Part shown: piece by piece, positions 1 to 5,177 of the stretch
Layout: every line of letters starts with the position of its first letter
Position numbering within the stretch: the first letter of the stretch is position 1
Assembly (NCBI GenBank): GCA_031282385.1
Contig: JAITDV010000455.1
Location: 1-5,253 of the forward strand
Direction of reading: 5' to 3'
DNA from: Planctomycetaceae bacterium
GTDB taxonomy: Bacteria > Planctomycetota > Planctomycetia > Pirellulales > Thermoguttaceae
Length of the DNA: 5,253 bases
Position numbers and translations under genes: made by a program
The notes under the pieces: generated by a model
Told to the model about the DNA's origin: nothing
The model's input: only the letters and a program-made list of their open reading frames with translations
Databases searched by the model: none

Positions 1-719
1 TTGACGAAATTGAGAAAGCGCATCCTGACGTGTTCAACATGATGTTGCAAATCATGGAAGAAGGACGCTTGACGGATAGTTTCGGAAGGCATGTTGATTT
101 CAAGAATGCAATTTTGATCATGACAACAAACGCCGGCGCAGAAGCAATCAAAAATGAATCCGCATTCGGATTTCAAAAACCTACCGATGACGCCAGTTAT
201 GAGAGCATGAAAGAGCGAGTAAATGAACAAATTGAACGGATTTTCCGACCGGAGTTTGTTGGGCGTTGTGATGATATTATTGTGTTCAGACATTTGACGG
301 AAAGTGATTTGAGTGAAGTTGTAGAATTGGAGTTGTGCAAGGTGAGGGACAGACTTTTGGAAAAAGGATTCAAGTTGTTGTTGTCGGAGGAAGCAAAGGC
401 GTTATTGATTAAAAAAGGCAGCAATCTCGATTTCGGCGCAAGACCATTGCGGCGATCAATTGAAAGTATGATAGAAGACCCGCTTTCGGAAGAATTGCTC
501 AAAGGCGAATTTGACGGCAAGGATATAATATCCATCGACGTCAAAGTCGTCGGAGACAAAAAGCAACTTATTTTCGACGGACGAATGTTTGATGAAGTTG
601 ATGAAGCAACAAAAGAACACCTCAACACGCAATATGTTACTCTTGAAAAGAAAGTTACTCTCGAAAAAAAAGTTGAAAAAAATGACGAACCGGAAATAGT
701 TCCAAGCAGTGTAAGTTAA
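1..719 (+). CDS. clpC: ATP-dependent Clp protease ATPase subunit ClpC, C-terminal part (5' truncated by window edge)
   Basis: The reading frame is open from base 3 (238 codons visible), so the gene begins outside the window. ClpC is a cytoplasmic AAA+ unfoldase that feeds proteins to the ClpP peptidase. What remains is the second ATPase domain from Walker B onward: DEIEKAHPDVFN (visible residues 1-12), sensor 1 in MTTNAGA (Asn43), the arginine-finger box FRPEFVGR (Arg88) and sensor 2 in GARPLRR (Arg147). IEDPLSEELL (158-167) is typical of ClpC rather than ClpB. The finger box usually reads FRPEFxNR; here Gly87 replaces the Asn, though the arginine is kept. The tail is charged and contains VTLEKK twice in tandem, encoded by an 18-base duplication at 636-671. 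No intrinsic terminator is evident after the stop. Identity as a Clp/Hsp100 ATPase is certain; ClpC over ClpB is very likely. Confidence 0.93.
   Translation, partial: DEIEKAHPDVFNMMLQIMEEGRLTDSFGRHVDFKNAILIMTTNAGAEAIKNESAFGFQKPTDDASYESMKERVNEQIERIFRPEFVGRCDDIIVFRHLTESDLSEVVELELCKVRDRLLEKGFKLLLSEEAKALLIKKGSNLDFGARPLRRSIESMIEDPLSEELLKGEFDGKDIISIDVKVVGDKKQLIFDGRMFDEVDEATKEHLNTQYVTLEKKVTLEKKVEKNDEPEIVPSSVS
636..671 (+). repeat. 18-base tandem duplication in the clpC tail
   Basis: Bases 636-653 and 654-671 are adjacent near-identical 18-base units (two differences), each encoding VTLEKK. A partial third unit (VEK) follows at 672-680. It lies beyond the folded ATPase domain, so it lengthens the disordered C-terminal tail without touching the catalytic core. 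Confidence 0.8.
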
Positions 720-795
720 ATTGATTTTGTTCGTTAGATTTGAATTTTCTATTTTCAAGATTAGAGTCCATGTTTGTCATGTTCCTAAATCCGTT

Positions 796-825
796 TTGAC
801 TTTACGAAATACAAAACAGTACAGT
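796..825 (+). promoter_or_regulatory. Possible sigma70-type promoter upstream of the fmdB-like gene
   Basis: TTGACT at 796-801 is followed after 18 bases by TACAGT at 820-825, which matches four of six positions of the -10 consensus. It lies in the 234-base gap between clpC and the zinc-ribbon gene, about 130 bases before that gene's start. The region is AT-rich, so chance matches are common, and this call is weak. Confidence 0.25.
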
Positions 826-888
826 AAATAGTATTGTAGAACAATTTACAATTAACCTAATAACTCAATCATTTATTTTTGCTTTACA

Positions 889-905
889 ATTTTACAAAGT
901 AAAAT
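889..905. promoter_or_regulatory. Perfect 7+3+7 palindrome upstream of the fmdB-like gene, possible operator
   Basis: ATTTTAC and GTAAAAT are separated by AAA, forming a perfect dyad that ends 48 bases before the likely start codon at 954. Its size and position suit a binding site for a dimeric regulator, but its AT-only composition makes chance occurrence plausible. No regulator gene is in the window. Confidence 0.25.
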
Positions 906-953
906 TACCGGATGATTGAAGTAGATAATATTTATAAAAGTAAAAGTAAAATA

Positions 954-1298
954 ATGCCAAGTTACGAGTATAAATGTGATGCTTGCGGATATGAATTTGA
1001 GGAGTTTCAGGGGATCAAGGATTCTCCGTTGAAGAAGTGCCCGCAATGCAAAAAGAATAAATTACGGCGATTGATCAGCGGCGGTGCGGCAATTGTTTTT
1101 AAGGGGTCAGGTTTTTATCAAACTGATTACCGAAGTGAAAAGTACAAAAAATCTGCCGCTACCGAATCCGCAGAAAGTACCAAAAACACACAACCCTCGC
1201 CCGCTTCATCTACTGCGCAACAAAAACACTCCGCCGCCGCAGAAAACAACACAAAAAAAGAACCGCAAAAAAATGAGACCATAAAAACAAAAGAATAA
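954..1298 (+). CDS. FmdB-family zinc-ribbon protein
   Basis: This 114-residue protein starts MPSYEYKCDACG, the classic FmdB/regulatory zinc-ribbon opening, which is why the ATG at 954 is preferred over the in-frame ATG at 912; the 14 extra residues from 912 have no family counterpart. Cys8, Cys11, Cys29 and Cys32 form two CxxC knuckles expected to bind one zinc. After the ribbon comes GGAAIVFKGSGFYQTDYR (43-60), a block usual in this family. From about residue 62 the tail is low complexity, rich in Ser, Ala, Thr, Asn, Gln and Lys, and probably disordered. The family is named after a putative regulator of formamidase in Methylophilus, but its role in most bacteria is unknown, so no function is assigned. 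No Shine-Dalgarno sequence is seen. The gene stands alone, 234 bases after clpC. Confidence 0.88.
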   Translation: MPSYEYKCDACGYEFEEFQGIKDSPLKKCPQCKKNKLRRLISGGAAIVFKGSGFYQTDYRSEKYKKSAATESAESTKNTQPSPASSTAQQKHSAAAENNTKKEPQKNETIKTKE

Positions 1299-1362
1299 AT
1301 GTAACGAAATAGACGTTTGTTTTACTTGTGGACAACATCTGTGATTAGAAGTAACATATTCG

Positions 1363-1456
1363 TCACACTTGAAATTGCGCAACTCAAGAGCGTAAAAGTC
1401 TGTTTTCCGAGTAGGTAAGCAGACGGCGGCAAAGAAAATTTAAAGTGTGAACAGTT
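1363..1456 (+). repeat. Structured intergenic repeat element, copy 1 (possible structured RNA or MITE)
   Basis: This element has arms TCACACTTGAAATT (1363-1376) and AATTTAAAGTGTGA (1437-1450) that pair at 13 of 14 positions. They enclose a hairpin whose stem is 1398-1408 with 1414-1424 (11 positions, one U-U mismatch, one G-U pair) and whose loop is GAGTA. The stretch 1372-1456 aligns along its length with 4203-4285, with shared blocks including GCGTAAAAG, TTTCC, AGGTAAGCA and TTTAAAGTGTGAACAGTT. The element ends 59 bases before the start of the unknown gene on the same strand, so it could be transcribed as its leader. It matches no riboswitch class I can recall, and no transposase is present. 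Repetition and pairing are seen directly; function is unknown. Confidence 0.8.
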
Positions 1457-1515
1457 GAAAATCTATTTTGCCGTTGTTAAGGGCGGTGTGTTTGTAGAAA
1501 ACAATGTAACGGGTA

Positions 1516-2583
1516 ATGAGTCGGATTGATCAAGTAATCATTCGTGTTCAAGTTGCTTGGAATTGTGAGCGTACTGTTGAGGTTGTGGCGGCAACTGATA
1601 AAGTACGCCAAGACGATCTAAATGAAATTGTTGAATGGTTTATCGGTAACAATTCTCGTGCATATATTCAATTTGATCGTGAAAATATTTTTTTTCATCC
1701 GTTGCCCTATGGTGATTTTGCGTTTGGTGTAATTGATCCTTTGAGCGATGATGTTTGTTCTAATTTGGGTCAGTTGGGATATTCTTTTGTTCGTGTTTTG
1801 ATTATTTCGCCAAGCGTTCTTCTTGCTCAAGCAAATAACCCGATTGCGATTTATGAAAGGTTGTTTTGTAACAAAGAGAGCGGGATTAAGAATATTACCA
1901 AATCGCCGGACAAATTAAGTCCGTTGGAAGTACCGGTATTGCAATCGGTTTGTGATACGGATATTTTAAGAAAAGTTGTGTCGGCAGCCGGTGCTGTTGC
2001 GATATCGCGTCTGTTTCAATCTTTGCTTGATTCGGTTTCTACAATATTTCGTCCGTGTAAGTCTGTTTCCTCTTTATTTATTTTGAGCGGGCTATTTAAT
2101 TTATTGCCGGTTCGTTTTCGGTCTGGTTTAACTTTTTCAACCGCGCTTTTTTTATCGTCTATTAATCCGTTGCAAGCGGTCGGTTTTGACGGCGACGGCA
2201 AACGGGCAATCAAATTGGCGAAGAAGTCTGGAGTTTCGTTGGTTGATTTTGAGCGGTTTAGTAATTATCCGCAACCGCCGCAAAATTTGTGTCTTGGGCG
2301 TTGGTCGCAATTGGTGTTACGTGTTTTGTCTAATGGTGATTTTGCGTTTTGGGAATATCAAATCAGGGCGGATGCGGAGTCGGACAATGAGCCGGAAGAA
2401 TTTACCGACTGGCAGGAACTTAACGATTTAGCGATTATGTGGCAATGCAAATATCCTAAATCGCCGATAACGTACGGAGCTTGTTCGTGTAAAACAGGAG
2501 AATTAGCGGAAAAGGGGCTTGAGCAAAGTATAACGGCTGTTGAGATGTTACTTGCAGATACGAAGCGTAAACCTGCCGGTTAA
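1516..2583 (+). CDS. Hypothetical protein, 355 aa, possibly of a planctomycete family with GAP1-like features
   Basis: The ATG at 1516 is the first start after an in-frame stop at 1507-1509, and no clear ribosome binding site precedes it. The protein has no signal peptide or recognisable catalytic motif. Residues 63-116 run from PLPYGDFAF to NNPIAIYERL, and 187-226 hold SLFILSGLFNLLPVRFRSGL followed by TFSTALFLSSINPLQAVGFD. That second block resembles the LPVECRTEFSFSTGL-type segment I remember from large planctomycete hypothetical proteins and GAP1 (GTPase-associated protein 1) domains; this is from memory and unverified. GDFAF occurs twice (66-70 and 274-278), in each case ahead of an acidic stretch. 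The hydrophobic stretch 153-225 is broken by charged residues and is unlikely to be a membrane anchor. The gene is bracketed by inverted copies of a 15-base sequence. That it is a real gene is fairly sure; its function is not known. Confidence 0.8.
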   Translation: MSRIDQVIIRVQVAWNCERTVEVVAATDKVRQDDLNEIVEWFIGNNSRAYIQFDRENIFFHPLPYGDFAFGVIDPLSDDVCSNLGQLGYSFVRVLIISPSVLLAQANNPIAIYERLFCNKESGIKNITKSPDKLSPLEVPVLQSVCDTDILRKVVSAAGAVAISRLFQSLLDSVSTIFRPCKSVSSLFILSGLFNLLPVRFRSGLTFSTALFLSSINPLQAVGFDGDGKRAIKLAKKSGVSLVDFERFSNYPQPPQNLCLGRWSQLVLRVLSNGDFAFWEYQIRADAESDNEPEEFTDWQELNDLAIMWQCKYPKSPITYGACSCKTGELAEKGLEQSITAVEMLLADTKRKPAG

Positions 2584-2588
2584 TGTTG

Positions 2589-2614
2589 TAAACTGTTCAC
2601 ACTTTATAAATTCC
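2589..2614 (-). repeat. Partial inverted copy of the structured repeat (one arm only)
   Basis: Read on the minus strand, this segment matches the 3' arm of the two full copies. AACTGTTCACACTTT (2591-2605) is the exact reverse complement of 1442-1456 and 4271-4285. The match to copy 2 extends to 17 bases (2589-2605) and then, after a two-base insertion, continues through AAATTCC. The inner hairpin and second arm are not found in the following 100 bases. It begins five bases after the stop codon of the unknown gene, closing a bracket that opens in copy 1. It could be a solo terminal repeat or a 3' UTR segment that pairs with the leader. Confidence 0.75.
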
Positions 2615-2707
2615 TTGTAATTATTCAGTCACGGGATTCAATTGTTTAGGAAAAGGGGTTGAGGACATAGAAACGAAGCTGACAAAAACGCAGTTCTCTA
2701 AAATAAA

Positions 2708-2879
2708 CGACCATTATTTATCCAATTTCCATTAGTAGCAAACAACGCCCCCCAATGCGTCCTTATGCCATTATTCTTTCGATGATTAATTTAAGACAAT
2801 ATCAAATAAAACATAATGGCATAAGGGCGCGTTATGGGGAATTTTGGACTACTAATGGTAATTTGACAAATAAGGGTTG
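2708..2879. repeat. 172-base imperfect palindrome (MITE-like or giant hairpin)
   Basis: The arms 2708-2774 and 2813-2879 are each 67 bases and pair without any length change around a 38-base AT-rich loop. By hand count 52 of 67 positions are Watson-Crick pairs and three more are G-T. The inner 18 positions (2757-2774 with 2813-2830) pair completely, with one wobble. A second strong block is 2729-2738 with 2849-2858 (ten perfect pairs). Position-by-position differences show no third-base bias, so the symmetry is not kept by coding on both strands. This size and shape suit a snap-back miniature transposable element or a long RNA hairpin. No clear target-site duplication flanks it. It lies between the unknown gene and the recombinase gene. 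Confidence 0.85.
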
Positions 2880-2976
2880 GAATACTAGAGCCGTTCGGAA
2901 AATTATGTTGTTCTGCGCGGATTTATTGGGCTTGGTAAACAGAATTGTTGATGATAATAAACATACGACTGAATAA
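2755..2976 (+). CDS. Doubtful small ORF, 73 codons, overlapping the palindrome
   Basis: The frame is open from an ATG inside the left arm of the palindrome; a second ATG at 2782 lies in the loop and would give 64 residues. The right arm encodes NGIRARYGEFWTTNGNLTNK, and the unique part beyond the palindrome continues with a hydrophobic stretch (IMLFCADLLGLVNRIV) and a polar end. No family is recognised and no ribosome binding site is seen. It is probably chance reading through repeat DNA or a remnant, but the 100 bases beyond the palindrome are otherwise unexplained. Confidence 0.17.
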   Translation: MRPYAIILSMINLRQYQIKHNGIRARYGEFWTTNGNLTNKGWNTRAVRKIMLFCADLLGLVNRIVDDNKHTTE

Positions 2977-3021
2977 ATACAATTCCTTCATCTTTAATTT
3001 TTTAATCACCTATTTTCAAAA

Positions 3022-4056
3022 ATGTCTATACCGCGCCGTCGCAAACTTATACCTAGAGTAATTGAAACAGGTATTTCTCATGGACATTGGCTTGAATCGT
3101 TTTTAGCTTATATTTCAAGCGAGGTACATCTTGCGGACAATACATTGGCGGCGTATCGGCGGGACATGGAGCGTTTTTTTTTGTGGCTTGGTAATCGACG
3201 GCTTGATGGACTCAATGTTACAATGCTTGAGGATTATATTGAGTGGCTTTATGGTTTGAATCTTGCGCCGGCAACGTTATCGCGGCATGTGGTTTCGTTG
3301 CGTGTTTTTTTTAAGTATCTTCAACTGGAGGGTTTTGTTAAGGACAATGCGGCTGAATTGCTGTGCAGTCAACGTTTGGGCGAGCGGATGCCGCATGTTT
3401 TGACAACTGGTCAAATAGACGATCTTCTGGTTTCGCCGCAACCGGATATGGATAAACTTTGGAGGCGGGACAGGGCGATATTAGAATTTTTTTATGCAAC
3501 AGGTTGTCGTGTTTCGGAGTTGACTAATTTACATTTGAAAGATGTGCGGTGTGATGAGGGATATTGTTTTGTTACGGGCAAAGGCAATAAGCAACGTTTT
3601 GTTCCAATTGGTAGTTGTGCGGTGGATGCGTTTAATTTTTGGATGCGGGATGAACGTCCGGTTGTGTTACAGCGTGCGGGGTTAAGTGTGGGCGATTGGA
3701 GCGGGGACAATGAAGCTGTAGGAGTAGTTTTTCTTTCTTACAGGGGCAAAAAAATCAGACGTGAAGCAATGTGGGAGCTTATAAAGAAATATGCAATGCG
3801 TGTTGGGGCGTCGTCGGATATAAGTCCGCACACAATGAGGCATAGTTTTGCAACTCATTTACTTGCCGGCGGTGCGGATTTGAGACAAGTTCAAGAAATG
3901 CTTGGACACGCAAGTATTGTTACGACTCAAATTTATACGCATGTTGACATGACGCGATTGAAAGCGGTACATGCAAAATTTCATCCAAGAAGCCGCACCG
4001 CAAACCAAAAAAACCAAAAAAAAATCAACCGAAACTTCGACAACCCTGTTGAATAA
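3022..4056 (+). CDS. xerD: Tyrosine site-specific recombinase XerC/XerD family, closest to XerD
   Basis: The 344-residue protein has the SAM-like core-binding domain (about 20-110: WLESFLAYI, LADNTLAAYRRD, LSRHVVSLRVFFKYL) and the catalytic domain (about 125-325). All catalytic residues are present: Arg163 (TGCRVSEL), Lys187 (GKGNKQR), His270 and Arg273 (PHTMRHSFATHLL), His296 (LGHAS) and the nucleophile Tyr305 (TTQIYTHV). Xer recombinases resolve chromosome dimers at dif near the division septum under FtsK control. TTQIYTHVDMTRLKAVHAKFHP resembles E. coli XerD more than XerC. The protein is about 40 residues longer than usual: an N-terminal stretch of some 20, an insertion near 219-235, and a basic, Asn/Lys-rich tail after 325. 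No integron-integrase insertion or neighbouring phage genes are seen, so a housekeeping role is likely, although a mobile-element integrase is not excluded. Split between xerC and xerD naming is uncertain. Confidence 0.9.
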   Translation: MSIPRRRKLIPRVIETGISHGHWLESFLAYISSEVHLADNTLAAYRRDMERFFLWLGNRRLDGLNVTMLEDYIEWLYGLNLAPATLSRHVVSLRVFFKYLQLEGFVKDNAAELLCSQRLGERMPHVLTTGQIDDLLVSPQPDMDKLWRRDRAILEFFYATGCRVSELTNLHLKDVRCDEGYCFVTGKGNKQRFVPIGSCAVDAFNFWMRDERPVVLQRAGLSVGDWSGDNEAVGVVFLSYRGKKIRREAMWELIKKYAMRVGASSDISPHTMRHSFATHLLAGGADLRQVQEMLGHASIVTTQIYTHVDMTRLKAVHAKFHPRSRTANQKNQKKINRNFDNPVE

Positions 4057-4112
4057 AAATGAATAAAAATTGCAATTATGCAATATACCGCTCGTACAAT
4101 AAATTTATGCTA

Positions 4113-4164
4113 TCCGCAAATTTACACAAACTATTTAATTCGTAAATTAATTGAAATTCGCGGA
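4113..4164 (+). terminator. Stem-loop downstream of xerD, possible weak terminator
   Basis: TCCGCAAATTT (4113-4123) pairs with AAATTCGCGGA (4154-4164) at ten of eleven positions. An alternative inner stem pairs AATTTAC (4119-4125) with GTAAATT (4142-4148). A run of six T follows at 4173-4178, eight bases after the stem. The long 30-base loop and the gap before the T run make this a poor intrinsic terminator, but it is the only candidate between xerD and the next gene. Confidence 0.3.
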
Positions 4165-4182
4165 CAAAATGAGTTTTTTGAA

Positions 4183-4285
4183 GTTCACAAAGATATACTG
4201 TTAAATTGTGCAACTCAAAAGCGTAAAAGCTTGCTTTCCGATAGGTAAGCAAGGGTGGTAAACGGAATTTAAAGTGTGAACAGTT
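4183..4285 (+). repeat. Structured intergenic repeat element, copy 2
   Basis: This copy aligns with copy 1 from 4203 to 4285. The closing arms pair in two blocks: GTTCACA (4183-4189) with TGTGAAC (4275-4281), and TTAAATT (4201-4207) with AATTTAA (4266-4272), separated by an internal loop of 11 bases on one side and two on the other. The hairpin stem is 4230-4239 with 4244-4253 around a GATA loop, again with one U-U mismatch at the same place as in copy 1. Two outer pairs of the hairpin differ from copy 1 on both strands (C-G to U-A and U-A to C-G), and a G-U pair becomes G-C. The element ends 73 bases before the LOG gene start, on the same strand, a placement parallel to copy 1. Confidence 0.8.
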
Positions 4286-4358
4286 TAAAAAACAGTATTT
4301 GAGTGAAATAATACAAAATAACAACACTCATAACTCTTAACTCTTAATTATTATTGTT

Positions 4359-4955
4359 ATGTCGGAAATATCTGTTGTATGTGTTTATTGTGCGTCGAGT
4401 GCGATGGTTGGTCAGATTTATTTTGATGCAACTGAACGACTTGCGCGTGAAATTGTTCGAGGCGGAATTAGTGTTGTTTATGGCGGCGGGGCGATTGGAT
4501 TGATGGGGCGGCTTGCGGATACGGTTTTGGCGGAGGGGGGCAAGATTACCGGTGTAATTCCAAAATTCATGGATGATGTGGAGTGGTCGCATCAGCGTCT
4601 TACCGAGCTTGTGTTCACGGAAACAATGCACCAACGAAAAGCAAGATTGATTGAAAATATTGATGCGGTTATTGCGTTACCTGGAGGGACTGGCACGTTT
4701 GAAGAGCTTTTTGAGGTGATAACATTAAAGCGTCTAGGGTTGTTTACCAAGCCGATAGCGATTCTTAACACAAACAACTATTATGAGAATTTAAAGGCAA
4801 TGCTTAATAAATGTGTTGCCGAGAATTTTATGAAGCCGAAACATCTTTCAATGTGGTCATTTGTCGATCAACCTGAAGATGTAATATCTGTTTTACAAAA
4901 TACTCCGCAATGGAGTAAGGACGCAATTAATTTCGCGGTAGTGAGGAATTTTTGA
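4359..4955 (+). CDS. LOG family protein (TIGR00730), cytokinin riboside 5'-monophosphate phosphoribohydrolase type
   Basis: The 198-residue protein shows the LOG fold signatures in order: VCVYCASS (7-14), VVYGGGAIGLMG (39-50), GVIPKFM (65-71), MHQRKARL (90-97) and PGGTGTFEELFE (108-119). The last is the PGGxGTxxE nucleotide-binding motif, with Arg93 and Glu116 as the expected catalytic pair. LOG enzymes hydrolyse the N-glycosidic bond of nucleoside 5'-monophosphates, releasing the base and ribose 5-phosphate. In plants and some bacteria the base is a cytokinin; in many bacteria the natural substrate is AMP or is unknown. It is a cytoplasmic enzyme of usual family length. The ATG at 4359 places the first beta strand at residues 5-10 as expected. 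No Shine-Dalgarno sequence is present. The leader contains copy 2 of the structured repeat and a short direct repeat of TAACTCT just before the start. Confidence 0.92.
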   Translation: MSEISVVCVYCASSAMVGQIYFDATERLAREIVRGGISVVYGGGAIGLMGRLADTVLAEGGKITGVIPKFMDDVEWSHQRLTELVFTETMHQRKARLIENIDAVIALPGGTGTFEELFEVITLKRLGLFTKPIAILNTNNYYENLKAMLNKCVAENFMKPKHLSMWSFVDQPEDVISVLQNTPQWSKDAINFAVVRNF

Positions 4956-5002
4956 AATGCGGATTTTTGTTTTGTTGTGTTATTTCTATTAGGTGTGTTT
5001 TT

Positions 5003-5072
5003 GTAGGAACGCAGACGTCCCGTCTACCTAACGTTCAGTAACTTCATGCAGGCGGGATGCCTGCGTTCTTAC
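5003..5072. repeat. REP/BIME-like inverted repeat downstream of the LOG gene
   Basis: Two 25-base arms, 5003-5027 and 5048-5072, are reverse complements at 20 of 25 positions around a 20-base spacer; all five differences are transitions, three of which would still pair as G-U in RNA. Each arm also contains its own small dyad: AGAC-GTCCC-GTCT in the left arm and GCAGGC-GGGAT-GCCTGC in the right arm. Two palindromic units in opposite orientation is the arrangement of bacterial interspersed mosaic elements. It is far more GC-rich than its surroundings. It begins 47 bases after the LOG stop and may also stabilise or end that transcript, although no T run follows. Confidence 0.7.
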
Positions 5073-5177
5073 ATGCTTCATTCTTATCCTCGAACATTTA
5101 TTCCCTAAACAATAGGATTGCAGGAATTTTGCAACTGAATAGTTAGTTGTCCCTGAAAAAGTCTTTTTGTTGTTTTA

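Noticed and set aside
197..628. Long minus-strand open frame across clpC
   Set aside because: It is a shadow of clpC with a Ser/Asn-rich product of no recognisable family.
912..953. N-terminal extension of the zinc-ribbon protein from the ATG at 912
   Set aside because: The 14 extra residues are Lys-rich with no family match, and MPSYEYKC at 954 is the standard start.
1398..1424. A known riboswitch (c-di-GMP, preQ1, TPP, THF, fluoride) in copy 1
   Set aside because: The GGTAAGC and GCGTAAAAG blocks do not fit the conserved cores of any class I can recall; no covariance search could be run.
2708..2774. A minus-strand coding copy of the peptide in the right arm of the palindrome (NGIRTHWGALFATNGN)
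   Set aside because: It is closed by stops on both sides, and the differences between arms show no third-position bias, so the similarity follows from the palindrome alone.
2708..2879. A retron msr-msd region
   Set aside because: No reverse transcriptase gene lies in the window, and no branching-guanosine arrangement with flanking a1/a2 repeats was found.
4069..4084. ATTGCA-ATTA-TGCAAT hairpin after xerD as a terminator
   Set aside because: It is a six-pair AT-rich stem with no T run after it.
1372..4285. The repeats as integron attC sites, given the nearby tyrosine recombinase and the bracketed gene
   Set aside because: No GTTRRRY or RYYYAAC core sites occur at the expected ends, the third copy is inverted, and the recombinase lacks the integron-integrase insertion and resembles XerD.
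5155..5168. AAAAAGTCTTTTT dyad near the right end
   Set aside because: The loop is too short for a hairpin with that pairing, and homopolymer runs make it likely to be chance.
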